DNA of 64,000 bases. Origin: Rhabdornis inornatus (lineage: Eukaryota; Chordata; Aves; Passeriformes; Rhabdornithidae). The DNA is taken from NCBI GenBank assembly GCA_013397075.1, contig VWZS01000654.1, forward strand, positions 521,231 through 585,230, read 5' to 3'. The translations under genes and the position numbers were made by a program. Under the pieces are notes generated by a model. The model was not told the DNA's origin, made no database searches, and was given only the letters and a program-made list of their open reading frames with translations. Shown here piece by piece: positions 35,777 through 49,135 of this stretch; the stretch's first letter is position 1, and every line of letters starts with the position of its first letter.

Positions 35777-38700
35777 GTAAGTTTGTTCTCTAGAATATTA
35801 ACAAAGAGGGTTTTTTTTAGTTAAGTAATTGTTGTTTTAATTTTATCAGTGTTTCCAAACCTAATATGATGTCTTTCTAGCGGCATGTAAAAAAGTCCAG
35901 AACCATTTGGCTTCCTTTCATTCTGTAGTCCAGCAGGAAGCTATTGCAAGTTATGATAATATATAACCCCAGAAAGTACAGGTTAATTGTGAGATCTGGC
36001 TTTAAGACCCTAAGATGTTGTGTAGCTTTGCTCTTCTGAACTCCATTTTATTGGTACGTTTTTTGACATACTTTGGTTTTTGTTTAGGCACAATAAGAGA
36101 ATTTAGATGGCAAAATTTATAATAGATTAGTTGCACATGAAATAGAAGACAAGTTTAAAAATTAGATGTTACACTGTGATTTGAATAAATAAATAGTTAC
36201 TGGTTATTTTCAAAGGAACAGAAATTTATTGTAGTACAATACAAAGAAAGTTATGGAATGTTTCCTCAGGAACATCTTATACCTCAGGATGAGCTTAGAC
36301 AATAGGTTCTGCTAGAAAAATGTCAGAACGACATAACTTTGGAAAGTTAAAATACATCACCTTCCTACACTATGAAAATTAGAATTTAATGGTAGATGAT
36401 AATTTACGTCAGGGTATGGACCATGGACCACCTTTACTTGGGAGCTGCACTGAGTTCATGCTTTTGTCTTGATGTCACATGAAGCTGCACATGTGCATAT
36501 GTGTTAAGTGCTCCAGGAAAGAGTGGGCATGGTTCTGGGAACCAGATTATATTTTGCAGGTACACCAATATTAAAGCTCTGAGCTTCCTGAGTCCTAAAT
36601 CAAAATTCAGTGACAATTCTACGCTTTGTTTATGTGTCATTTTTCTCTCCTCTTTTATTCTTCCATTCCTTTCATTACCTGCTTCATACTGAGAGGTCAA
36701 AGTAATTAATATCCTTATTTTTGACAGAACGGATTAGTTTATTCTTGCTTTAAAAGAAACTGACTGTGGTCTCAGCTCATTTCAATACCTTCAATGGTTA
36801 TAGCATAGGTTGACAATAAGCTGCACTTCATTCAGCTGTGGCTGATCTATTTAAAAGAGGAGGCTTAACCTAATGAATAAACCTAATCTTTCTCATGCCA
36901 ATAATCTAGCACGTCTCTTCGCAACATACTACATTGTTAAAATTCATAAGCTCCATTTTATAAAGAAGTTCCCTAGTTTTTACACCCAAGCACAGCAGGA
37001 ATATGACTAGGAAAAACACCTAATATGATTACCTGTAACAGCCAATTTTAGGTTAAACAGATATTTAAATTCCACCAAATATTTGTACTCTCACTTAACT
37101 TTCTGCTAAATTATTGTATTAAATTACTAGCCTACTAAAGATAAGAGGACACAGTTATTTAATTAACTAGGACTCTGTGAAGATTTGAAGACCAGACAAC
37201 TGCAATTTCTGAACTACAATTTTGGCTTTTATCTTTATGATTATCAATTTCTAAAGTAAACATATGCAAATTATAGCACTTTCATGTTGGCTCATTCTGA
37301 CTGACTCAAATAAAACTTACCTCTATGAACTACACTCCTGTTCACAGGCAGGAATAGTAATTCTACCAAACACTGTGAATCTATTAATTTTGTAAATTAA
37401 AAAAAATATTTTTTTTCTTTTCATTTAAAAAATTCCCATGTGAATTATGTATGCTATTTCTCAGGCTTTTTTTCACCCTTCCTTCTAAAAATGGTACTCT
37501 CCTCTTGATGTACTTTGAAAAAGAGCAAGATGTTTTATTTACCTATTTCTGGAAATCCAATATATATCTTCTAAGATTCAGAATAATTGTGTAGATGTGT
37601 AGCTTAATAAACATTTGATAAAAATACATAAATCCAATTTGTCAGGAAAAAAAAGGATATATGTAGATAAATAAGTTGTTCAAACGTTCATCTTTGCTCT
37701 TAAAGAACTTCCATTCAATGTCTTTTTTAAAGTGTAAGGATAAATTTAATAAAGTACATGAAAGATACAAGAGAAAGCATTAAAATATTTTGCATAAAGC
37801 TTGCTTATACCATTCCAGGAAAAACTTGTTGAACATTCAGAGGGTATTGTAAGTTTAAAGCTTGCAATAAACCAAAAATCTTCATGGGATGTAAGGAAAT
37901 TATGTCTAATGATATGTGAAAACATGTTTGAAGAAAAAAGTATTGTGTTACATTGGATAACAGTAATGTTTGCCAAGAAAAACTTGACAAAAAATTGGTT
38001 TCAAGAACACAGAGATTCCCCTATTATTATATCTTTCAGGGTTACATACTCATAAGAAACAATTATCATATCATTACCCTTGTACTATAAAACTAATTTT
38101 CTCTTTCAACACTGATGTGAACACACTTAGTTGATTGAAAAGGATGGAGAAAATCCATGCATAATTTTCTTTAATGGGTTGAATCTAGTGCGATTCTACC
38201 TTTCACAAAAAGTAACAAAGGATGAAATGCAAGCACAAAAATTTCAAGTTTTTCGTGCTGATCCATGCTGTGACTAACACCATACAATCACGTTGAAGAG
38301 ATCTGTCATAGCTTAACTGAAATGTTTTCTTATATTTCAACTATTTCAGAGAATTACATATGAAAAAAACCTGATTTTGTTATATGCTATTTGCATACTG
38401 CTTTCTCCTCCCTGCCCCAACTAACTTTCAAACCTCAAGCCTTTTACATTTGTTTTAATATATAATAGATTCAGAAAATAAGCTGGTTTGAGAGGAACCC
38501 TTTTCGAGCATCTATTTCAGTAGTAATTCGGTAGATCTTAGTAATTTTAAGGAAACTATAATTAAATGACGTGAATATATAAAAGCACTGTGAAGTTCTA
38601 GAGCATGTTGAACAAACAGAAGGAATATTTTCATGATCACCATCACAGCTCAGAGCTGTTTCTTGGTGCCTGCCTGCCTGGATGAACCAGCAGGTGATAT

Positions 38701-39737
38701 ATCAGTGCTCCTCATGAGGTGAGCAGGGAGAGAGGTATTAGGTATTTCAGAGAAAGATTTTAAAAATATCACGTTAAACAGGGATTAAGTTAGAAGGCTT
38801 ACAAGTGTTTCTTATGTCCCACCAAAAGAGAAAGACTTCATTTCTGTTCTTTTCACTAAGAAATGTTGATATATTCACTGCGGGAACTGTTTCCCATATT
38901 CAGACGCAGCCATTAGTAACCAATTAATCCCAGATTCTTCCATCTAAGTGAAAGTGCTGATTACTGAATCAGTCATATGGTCGTTGGCACTTCTCTTTAG
39001 CCTAGCCTATCTTTAGGAATTCCATGACCAGTGGTCAATTTTTGTAGGAGAGCTCAGTGCATCTAAAATAGCCTTTAGGTGTAAGCCTGTGAGTAAGATA
39101 CTCTCCAGAGAGTTAAAATTATATTTTGGTCATTTCTGTAAAGCCATATGGCATCTACCTGGAATTTAGTGTAGAAAGAGGAATAACTTTAAGGAAAAAG
39201 GAAGGTATTGCACAAGAGGAACATATAACTTGCTGACAATATGAAAGTACTCAGCATAAAATGGGGTTTGTGTTGTGTTGCTCTTCCATGACTAAAGTTG
39301 ATAGTGCCAGGCCAACAAAATACTTGAATCCGTGTGACTTTATTGTACAGAAAATGTAACAAGACAGAACACAAACCAATTTGTTTATACAATAACTGAA
39401 AAATATTTTGGAGACAAATATTTCACTCAATCACTTAAGTAATTTTAATGATTTGTATGAAGTCACATGAAATGGTTTTGAAAACACAGGGAGCAGAACA
39501 TCATAGCTAAACCCTGTCTAAGCACCTTACAGCCCTTTCCTTTGCTCACTCCTTGCTTGGTGATGAGGTGAGCTGTAGGCCTTGCTCTGGAGCAACTTGC
39601 TGCCAGCTCTTGCCTCTCTCATATGTCTCCTCACTCCTGTGGGTTTGCACAAACCATTGTAGAGACTAGTGAATAAATATCATTCAGTTATTTGTTTATA
39701 GTGTACCGAAAAAAATAGAATGGCATATTCTTCCAGT

Positions 39738-39761
39738 TTAAATAAATAAATAAATAAATTT
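39738..39761. repeat. (AAAT)n microsatellite
   Basis: About five AAAT units. Confidence 0.85.
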
Positions 39762-39969
39762 AATATAGATCAAGATTTCTTCCCTGCCTCACCTCCCTTA
39801 CAAAAGTGATTTGGGAATATTTCAAAAGAGAACGATCAGAACACAATACTGCAAAAATTGCTAATTATTCAAATTAATTTGGAATTTTTCAAATATTCAT
39901 TTTAGAATTTTGAAGAGTCTCCTTTTTTAGATTAATTTAAGTAATTTCAGTTGACCTGAGGCTATTGTT

Positions 39970-40174
39970 TAGAAAATAAGCAACTCTTCAGAAACATCTT
40001 GCTCAGCTATCTGCCAGCTGCATCCTCTTGAGGTTTCAAGCAGCTCCCTGTTTTCTGTCATTGCGAAGAAGGGGGAAATGAAAGGAAAAGAGATGACAGA
40101 TTTATCATTATTTCTTGTGTATAATTTATCATTATTTCTTGTGTATAATTTATCATTGTCAAGAAAAGTCTTGC
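39970..40174 (-). other. Possible terminal exon with in-frame 24-bp repeat
   Basis: On the minus strand, a long T-rich tract ending in TTTTCAG (plus-strand 40175 upward) precedes 40174. The downstream frame stays open for 68 codons to a TAA near 39969, inside a 101-codon open frame (39969-40274). It includes an 8-residue unit NDKLYTRN twice in tandem and a third start, then ends in a polar, amphipathic-looking tail (TENRELLETSRGCSWQIAEQ). I recognise no family, see no donor, and see no polyadenylation signal nearby. A chance frame remains possible. Confidence 0.22.
40101..40158. repeat. 24-bp tandem repeat, 2.4 copies
   Basis: Two exact 24-bp units beginning TTTATCATTATTTCTTGTGT (40101-40124 and 40125-40148) and the first nine bases of a third. 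The period of eight codons keeps the minus-strand frame open. Confidence 0.92.
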
Positions 40175-40501
40175 CTGAAAAAAAATAAAAAGAGGTTAAT
40201 TCAGTGCCTGCTGGAACCTCAGTTTTGTTTACCTTCTCATTCTCAGGTGCCATTGCTGCTTTAGTCACCATCACCTATAATGCAGAAGGCCAGAAGCATT
40301 GGCATGAAATGAGTCTGTAACAAGAGAAACTGCAGAGTCAAGAGGCCACAGTGAAAGGTGACAACAAAAGCAGCATTTCTAAGTATCTTATACACTGGCA
40401 ACTATGGTTCAACCCAAAATGATTCCTTTTAAATTATATTACGCTTACACACTCATTATCACTATTTAGAGGTCTGGTTGGGGTTTTCAGTTCTTTTATG
40501 G

Positions 40502-40608
40502 CTTTGTTGTTGTTATTGCTGTTGTTTTGGTTTTGGGGGGGTTAATTATTTTCTTTGTTTTTGTTTTGTTTTTTTGTTGTTGTTGTTGTTGTTTGTTTTT
40601 TTTTAATA
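40502..40608. repeat. T/G-rich low-complexity with (TTG)n
   Basis: TTG trinucleotides, a G7 run near 40535, and TTTTG units ending in a T run. Confidence 0.85.
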
Positions 40609-41045
40609 GCAATTTGCTTTATAAAATGTTTACCTACTGCAAATATTTAATGGGAAAATACTAAGCTACACTTTTTATCTAAGTTCAGTCTAGTCCACCT
40701 ATGTTCTGAATGTTTTAATTCCAAACAGCTGGTGTTATTTAGTCTGACAAATGAAACACTTCAGACAGTTTCTCAATTGTAATCAAAAACAGGAAACAGC
40801 AAGATAAATAAAGGAATCAAGGGATCAATAAAGCATTATTATTTTAATGAAAATCTCAGAAGCCCAGATTATAAAGTGCTAGTTTATAAAGTGCAGGAAA
40901 TCTGAACAAGCACACTGTGGCCTCTGATGGAACTCTTGAGTAACGATCTGAACAATCTGAACAAAATTTAGGTGTTTTTCTAAAACTGAGCTCTTTGTTT
41001 CTGAAATTAGCAAAACAGATTTCTGGGGAATTGTCATAAATGAAG
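40609..41045. other. Unique AT-rich spacer
   Basis: No gene or repeat family was recognised. Confidence 0.55.
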
Positions 41046-41150
41046 ATCATAGAACTGTAGAAAGCTTGGGTTGGAAAGGACCTTAAATATAATCTCTTTC
41101 AAATCCCACTGCCATGGGTGAGGTACCTTCCAGAAGACCAGGTTGCTAAT
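41046..41150 (-). mobile_element. Short CR1 LINE 3' fragment (minus)
   Basis: About 105 bp: an inverted CR1 tail (ATCATAGAACTGTAGAAAGC, then TTGGGTTGGAAAGGACCTTA), followed by 'CCCACTGCCATGGGTGAGGT' and 'AGACCAGGTTGCTAAT', where the copy ends. It belongs to the same subgroup as 15682. Confidence 0.85.
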
Positions 41151-44100
41151 AGCTGTTAAAGATGCTGATAAAAGGTGTGAGGGGTGGAAAATGATACAGG
41201 AATCATAACTGAAAGAGAAGATAGGCAACAAAACCTGATATTAATGTAGGGAGATGTAGATCCAGTGACAGTGGATATCAAATACCAACTCATTTTATAT
41301 GGCGTGTGGAGTTAATGCTTGTGAGGGGAAATAGAAAGCTGAAGCCACCTTGAGTCACATTGTGCTCTCCTTGAAAAGCGAGGAGTCTACCAAATCAGAG
41401 AGGCTCCTCTAGTGTTGAATGCAACAAATATCTTAGTGAGATGATTATGGGTTGTGACAGAGAGCAGGACAAGGACACAGAACACACCACACAGTCCAGT
41501 GCAGTATTATGGCTGAGGGACTGTTTCTTTTAATTGTTTTCTCTTTGTGGATTTTGTGACACATCCTCTAGTATCCACAGTTTTCTCTCCAGTCACTACC
41601 TCTTTATGCTTTACTCTTTCTACCCCTGTGACTCGGCCAAAGGAACTGAAAGGGTTATGTCAGAACTGGCCTGTTAAAGAATATGATGGGTAGTATGAAT
41701 ATTTGTGTATTTCTTAAGGTAGGTTTGTACTTTTCCGTCCTCCATTACTGTTCTGACACAAACTGTTTTATTTGGTCAGCTCTTCCCTATTCTTTGGGCA
41801 TAATTTTTTAAGTCTTGAAACTCTGATAATTATAAGAGATACATATTTGGCAATATTTACAGGTTGTGACTTGAAACTGATTGCCAAAGTGTTTGCCTTG
41901 TGAGGGTTAATAATGTTTCTGTGTATTGCAGAAGCACCTTGGCAACCTAGAGATTTATAAAAACTGTGGAGCATTTGTATTACTGATACTGATGACATTC
42001 AGATGAACTAGCGGTATGCTTATATTTTTACAAAAAGAAGTGTAACAATAAATGCATTCTACAGAATGTGATATATATTTAATATTTTTCTTCAGGATTA
42101 GTATTTCTTTTTAATTTCTTTAAGAACAGTCAAGTGAGGTCAAATTCTTAAAAAACTATCTTAATAACTCCAGCAGGATTTTTAGTGAGAACTTTAAACA
42201 TAGTGAAGGAAGTGAATCTTAAAAAAAGCTAGCAGAAATAACATTGTAATCAATATAGTTACTTCATAAGCTCTCAGTTCGTGGGTTTAAAATACAAATA
42301 CGCTTAATGTTAAAATTATCTTTTACAAAGCAGGCAGATCAAAGGTTGTCCAGTGCCTTTGTGGGTGTGCTGGTGAGCAGAGAGCAGTTCAGAAGGGAGA
42401 ACAGATGAGAAGCTTGGCAAAAAACCTTGTAAAAAAAAAAAAGTAATGTTGTGATAAAAGGCTGGAGCTAAAAGCTAGGAGTGAAGGTAGTCTAAGGCAG
42501 GAAATGGCAGGGAATAAGAGGATTATTTAAGAGGAAGCATCAGTCTGAAGAAAGCAAAATCTTGAATAGGAGATTTAGGGTGCATGACATGAGAAGGTCC
42601 AAATCACCAATTATGAAAAATATACAGAGTAAAGCTGGCTGAGGACGAGATGCTGATTTTGTATTGTGGATTGTGTAGATGTTCCAAATGAGATTCTCTA
42701 GATGAGACAGAACTTCCCAAGGAACATACTTTCTGACAAGACTTTGTAAAATCAAAAGGCAAAAGCTCGAGAATGTCCCTAACGATGTGTCAGAGGAGGG
42801 ATTAACAAACATAAAATGCATGTTAATTACTCATTTGCTGTCTGCATTATTCATACCTGCTTCATTTCATGAAACTGCCAGCTTGGAATCATTCCTTTGA
42901 ATCAAGATGTATCATACACTAGAGGTTCTGATCCACTTTGACTGTGCAAGGTTTGATCTTATGCAGTTTTGTGGAAAAAGATGTTGCTCTTGCTGCTCTG
43001 ACATTATCTTAAACTCTTTCACCTTCATCATTCACAGAAACTGTTTTCTTGCACTTCCTGTTGGAAGCTGTCATATAAATATTATTGAGTCACATCAAAC
43101 ATCTATTGCTGTCCTCCTAGATGTGGCAGTAATGCATGTAAGAAGAGGTCTCTGAAGAACTTTTATTTCCTTGAGTGTGTTGAGAGATTTATAAAGCTAT
43201 TTATCAGGCATATGATTGAAGGCTTCACTGCAGCAATGCTTGAAACTTGCCCATTTTTAAATGACTGCCATAAATATAAAGAAATAAATATACTAACCAT
43301 TATTAAATTTTTGTAAGAAAAGATTCCACAACTTTTAGAAGTACAAAATCTTAGGTATACATTTGGACAAAATTCTTTCTTCTATTACATGAATGCAGAT
43401 CCAATGGCTTAGCTGCTGTGTTATTAAAGTAGACCAGGCCATTTTTACTTGTCAAAAATGTTCTTTTAGGAGTGAGATTTTCACAGATAATTTGGGAAAT
43501 ACAAACAAAACAAAACAAAACAAAAAATTCTATGTACTTTCTTCAGAAGATTTTGTTACTAATGCATTATCCATGGCAGTAAGCTAGATTTCTCTGCTTT
43601 CTTATCCTGTAATTCATAGCACTCCATGAGTTTCTATTGAAATTATAAGAACACTCATAAGTATGTACATTTCTGCTTTTGATCATCTTTATATCATCAG
43701 GTTTTCATTGTTCCTTGGTATTTTATTTTTCCCTGTGGGTCCTCTATCAGTTATTGGGTTTGTTTAATAATTGTTGAGTAGGTTTATGATTTTAAAGAAT
43801 TATTTCCATAGGCAGAAAGATGCATCACTGCTGAGTAAGAAACAGTAAACTTTACAAAAGAAGAAACACTGATCTTGCTGTTGCTAGGAGGAAAATTAGT
43901 ACCAAACACTGAGACAGGAAGAACTGATGAAATTCAATCATTTTACCTGACAGATCAGTGATCTTCCTAATACTTTCTCGTAAAGTATTTTTTTTTATTT
44001 GACAATAATCTACAGTTGATGCTTTAAAATAGCACTTAAAACTCTCTGTGGAGCAGCTGATTGAGCAATGTTATGTTATAAAGAAAAATCCTGTGGCCTT

Positions 44101-47100
44101 TAAGTGCTGAACAGCTTTTAAGTTTGATTCATTTTCATTCCTAAACAATTCAGTTCACAAAGCTTTAAACATTTAATATTTAGCCACATATTTTGATGAC
44201 GAATTACTCAAGAATTTCGGAGTAATTATAAAAAGTTTATTTAGTCCCTGTGCGTGGGCATGAGAGTTTTGTGTTGAATTGGAACTACAAGCAAAAAAGC
44301 TCCACTCTTCTAACAACTCCTCATAATTGGTATGGGAATCTGCATTTTAAACATTGTTCTCTTCCTGTCATGGAATTGTTCTCCACTCTTGCCAGTCCAA
44401 AGAAGCAAGGACTGAATCAATTAATTTTGCAAGTGCAGTTAATGCATAAGTAAATTCCTCTGAGGATGTGACACAGAAGTCAATGAGGACAACAAAAAGA
44501 ATCCCTTTTATATCACAACTCTTCAGGTTTATCAATCTGATGCTTTGTGTTTAAATAACGTGCAAAATTAAAAATAGATGATACAGAGGAATTAGATTAT
44601 TTTTATTATAAAAAATACCAAATTGGCACTCAGTTTCATACTCACTGCAAAAATATGAGACATGTATGTTCTAATATTTTGATCATTATTACACAGGATG
44701 AAATGGAATACAAGAAATTATTCACCTTGATTCCTAGGCTCATCTTGAGTGGCATTGCTCTTTGCAGCCTTTAAGGCTTTTGACAAAGGCACGGGGACAT
44801 GCTGAGCAGTATCACTTTGAGATTACCCCACAGCTCTGCTGCAGATTTAGCTCTTGTGTAGCTTATCTTCAACACTTGGCTCCATACCTTGCTGTCATCC
44901 ATGGGTGGCTGCTTTCAGTCTCTTGACTGAAAGTTGCACCTTCACCACTTGTCTAGACCCTGCTGTAACATTCCTTCTGCTATTTTTAAGCACACACACC
45001 CTCATTCATACTCCATGCAAAATTGCATATACACTATGCTGTACATTTCCTTTACAAATCTTTTATGAAAGCTTCAACTTGGAGAATGGAAGGTAAGGAA
45101 GAAAAATGAACCACATTTTAGTGGTCAACATCTGTCCCTTCATTATTCATGCTTAATGTTGAGGTCAGAAGTTAATGGAAAGAAGTTAATCAATGCATTT
45201 ACAGATGCTAGAAGAACCAGTCCTGTGAAACATCACTTTTAGTTTTGTTTTGCAATTGCCAGACTGAAACTCAGAGATTGCAGCTTTCTCTTCATTACAC
45301 TGTACTTCATCTCTTTACCACAAAGAAAGTGAAAGGAATTTTTAAAACAATAAAATTTGCAAAGTTGGTCTTCTCAAGTCAGAGCACAAGAAGATACCAG
45401 GTCAAAATGTCCAAGGAAAGAGGAATAAGTTCCTGATATGGAATCTGTTTTTAAGGCATTAGATGATTTAACTCAGACTGTATGTTTCAATATTAGAAAT
45501 GGTTACTATATCTGATACAAGAGTTCATAATATGTTTGACAACTTCCAGGTGCTTTTAATACGATTTGTTACTCATATTAAAATTAGAAATGGCCTTCTC
45601 TTCATCAGGATACTCCTAATTCAATTTAACTCCATACCTTTTTCTGAGGGGAAGACTAGCTATCAAAAATTAATTGGACCCTAAACAGAAAAGAGATGTT
45701 TCCTCCCTTTATTCTGTACATGAGCTTAATAAATTCAAGTAGGAATAAATCCTCCCAGTTAATATTTAAAATTTATTTTGGATTGTATGAACAGCAGATC
45801 ACATTCTGTTTAGATGTCTATTGTGCAGCCACCCATGGCATAATGAGAGCATAAATTTTAGGCTACAGAAATCTAAACAATGTAAACTGAAATGTAAGCA
45901 ACAGAAAATAGATATTAAAGGAATAATTTTGGAGATGTCTGTTTGCCTTTGGACTTCTGAAACTTTCAATTGTCATAATAAACTTATCATATACTGTAAT
46001 ATTTAGAGAAAAATCACATGAGAATCTTGATTTTATTTTGAAATGTAAATGCATGTTCTCACAAGGATTTTAACTGAAAACATTCTTTTGTGAATGCCAC
46101 GTATCTCTAATGGGAATAAAATCACCTTAGAAAATGTACATTAAAAAACCCTAGACCTGATTTTCAGTTGTTAAAATGTTTGAATTTCATAAAAAAAAAT
46201 ACAACCAAACATGATGAAGTATCATTTATGTTTCCCCAAAGCTCTTGTAGACAGGAAAATTAATTTTCTTCCTGATGTTTAAAAGCATACATTTCTCTTC
46301 AGCAGTGTATATCACGGCAGATGCTATTATCTACTTCAAATAGAGCTGTACATGAAATGTCTTTGTTGGATTATAATGCCTGTAATGCAAAATTTTGCAC
46401 ACCTCATAAATTTCACAGTGCATTTAACCCAAGAAAAAGAATATGGATTGTATTTCTTTTGTTGAAGATCTCAACAGTTCTATACAATTTTGACAGGTGA
46501 ATTAGTACTACAGGTGAATTTTGAATTTTGAATTGGCAAGCCTTCAACCCTTGAAATAGTATCAAACAATATCTGAAATAATTTGAAAATTGTGTAATTT
46601 TTTCCCAACCATAAGTTCCTTCTCTTCCAATATTAAGAAGCCAAAATCTACTCCTAGGTAAAGGGTTAGTGCTTCAGAAAGGATGAACTTGGGACTTTTC
46701 ATTTTAGGTGCTAGACAGTACAGCATCTATTTTTCTCATCCCATTGCTGGCCTTTCTCTAACATCCTACTTTTTTTTTTTTTTTTGGTAGGAAATAACAC
46801 TGTGAAATACATGTAATGGTACAGAAATCATTAATATTATAACTTATTTTGTCACAAAAAAAAAAAAAATCCTTAGTAATGCAAATAAGACCTAACTAAT
46901 GCTGGTGGTAAAAGATCTGAGTTGTAATATACAATATCTTGGAATAATGTCAGGATGTGTAACTCCGAATATTTCTGCACTTAGGACTTTCTTCTTCCTA
47001 AACATGATGATTTTTATTGCAGACTTCTCTGAAGAGTAGAATTGGAGTATTACTATTCTTTGTATTTAATAGCTTAAAATATACCTTTTATGTCAGAGGA

Positions 47101-48111
47101 GTCAAGAGACAAAAACAGATCACATAGGTAATCAGAATTTATCAGAACTGATCAGCAAAATCACAATGCAAATAATATGCAGCCCTGAAGTTCTTCTCAC
47201 AGGACATCTGACAAATACTTTACAATACCCAATATGTGGATGCAAAAGTCAAGCTTTGTTTATTCACAGCCTCATACCACCTATTCAAAATTGACAGAGA
47301 CATTCACAGGGGGGAGGTGCTATGAAGTTCTGTAGAGGGTGGACATCTTCTGTAACTCCTTCCAGTACCTCTGTGGAGACAGGAATTCTGCTCCCACCCC
47401 CCTAATTTGACCTTATCATTGTGAAAGCCTGAAATATAAGGATAAGAATAAGCAGAATTTTACCTCTACACTCTTTTCAGTCACCAGTCAATTCTCAAAA
47501 GCTTTTTGATAGGGGGTAAAGGAGTATAGAAAGAAGACTTGCTGAGGAGCAAAGTACAAAAAAGGTAGACAATCTTCAAACGTTGTTCTCATCTGTTTAA
47601 ATGCTGTCTTGACCAAAGCTTTAATTTGTAACTAACTTTGAAAGAGTATGAACAGCTTGTAAACAACCCAGCCCATCAAATTTTTATTGGCCTGTAATGG
47701 GAAGGGTCAACTTTTATGACTTTTTAATGCAAAATAAAAAATTATCTAATGTTTTGTATGCTAAAGCATTTTGTTTCCAGCCAAATTGATTTTAAATTGA
47801 CATCTAATTAACTGAAGAATAATGAAACAAATTAATCCAAATAATAAAGCAATAACTGCCAATTAGTTGTAGAAAAATTAATCTAAGAGATGGTAGAGGG
47901 ACAGAGTCCTTCGGTGAATAGTTTATAAATAACATTTTGTAGCTACTAAGATTTGGAGAGCATTCCTGTAATTGCATGGTTTATCCTTGTCCTGTTTCGC
48001 TTCCTTCTTTTTAGTGAAAAAATAGAAGGTGACTGACTAGGATATGCCTTGTCCACAGTACACATCCAGAATCATCTTACAGAAATTGTGTGGGTATCAT
48101 TTTTTCTGAGT
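41151..48111. other. Unique AT-rich DNA, no gene seen
   Basis: Seven kilobases with no recognised repeat family. It contains an (AAAAC)n microsatellite (43501-43527), a T run (46771-46786) and an A run (46856-46869). GC-richer stretches at 41300-41640 and 44740-45000 are unassigned. Open frames up to 93 codons (42540-42821 minus) lack recognisable products. Confidence 0.5.
43501..43527. repeat. (AAAAC)n microsatellite
   Basis: About four to five AAAAC units followed by an A run. Confidence 0.85.
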
Positions 48112-49135
48112 TGTGTCAGGTCTGAGAGATTGAAATGTTAAAGGTTAACGACTCAAAGAATTTGCCATTTGCAACAGCAGAGGGTGCTTTGATGGGGCCA
48201 GGTTTGCACACCCCAGCTTAAGGGGGGGAGGAGAGTTTTTTGTGTGTGATAGTGAGAGCTCTGATCTGACAAGAACAGCCCAGATGAGGAGGGAGTGCAC
48301 GCTCACCACTAGAGGATGACCGTGCCAAACCAGCCTGTGTTCAGCAACAAGCTGGCATTTTAGATAGATGAGGGGAAAAGCAAGAAAAGGATCCTGCAGA
48401 GGTGGGATAATACTTTTTTATCTTGTCAATGTCTTCCCTTAACTGCCTCAGGTGTAAAAGTCCCCCCTCCAAGGGAAGGGTCAGGACATTCACATTCACA
48501 CAAAGGCCTGAAGGTGTTCATCCCTTCTGATGGGGCATAACTGGCTACACTGACATGAGAGGCAGCTGTTGTGCCTTAGAAGGATTCATAACCCATCAAA
48601 GACCCCTAAGTGCCCCCAGACTCATTTCTAGAGCCTTCCACCAGAGGACTGTGGACGATCTGCAGTTTTACATCAGACACTGTAAAACTTCCCTCACTAT
48701 TGGAAGTTGCTGGGCATTCCCACCTGTACCTGAGTGTGTGTAACCGATTGAACTTTGTGTTTTGTTGTCTTACCCCAACACTGATGGATCATGATTGCGG
48801 CCATCCCCTCAACCAACAGACACTGAAATTGAAACAATCAAGTCTTGTCCCTGGATCTATGGATGGTGATATCTTTCCGCTATGTGCTCTTATCCTTTCT
48901 TTCTCTATCTTTTCCCTATGTATTTTCTTAAGCAATATTTTTATACTTTTATATTGCTATATGTCTTTAGTATATAATAACCATATAATATAACTATATA
49001 ATAACCAAAATGGCTACACACCTCCTTTCCATTGCAACCAAGTTGTTCTGAAATAAACCTGCCGTATATAAATAAACACCATTCATTCAGTGTTGTTTCA
49101 CTCTAATCCACCCCAAGGGATCTATTAATAAGCAC
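48112..49135 (+). mobile_element. ERV LTR, about 1 kb, near complete
   Basis: An avian LTR beginning near TGTGTCAGGTCTGAGAGATTG. Recognised blocks are 'GGGGCCAGGTTTGCACACCC' near 48195, 'CACCACTAGAGGATGACCGT' near 48305, 'GCAAGAAAAGGATCCTGCAG' near 48380, 'GTCTTCCCTTAACTGCCTCA' near 48431, 'CTGACATGAGAGGCAGCTGT' near 48550, and 'TGCTGGGCATTCCCACCTGT' near 48709. Two AATAAA signals (49052-49057 and 49070-49075) precede the U5-like CACTCTAATCCACCCCAAGG. CTGAGT (48106-48111) and CTCAGT (49136-49141) could be a target duplication with one mismatch, but the end then reads CAC rather than CA. A 127-codon frame inside (48610-48993) is not a gene. Confidence 0.7.

Larger units (their letters stand above)
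34063..39969. other. Unique AT-rich DNA, no confirmed gene
   Basis: No recognised repeat family. It contains a 13-bp palindrome (34282-34310), a possible small exon (35742-35776), and an (AAAT)n microsatellite at 39738-39761. A modestly GC-richer stretch at 39480-39660 is not identified. Confidence 0.5.

Noticed and set aside
40101..40158. CRISPR-like direct repeat
   Set aside because: The 24-bp units are adjacent with no spacers; this is a simple tandem duplication in a vertebrate genome.
48610..48993. 127-codon plus frame
   Set aside because: Inside the 48112-49135 LTR; LTRs of this kind are not expected to encode a protein.
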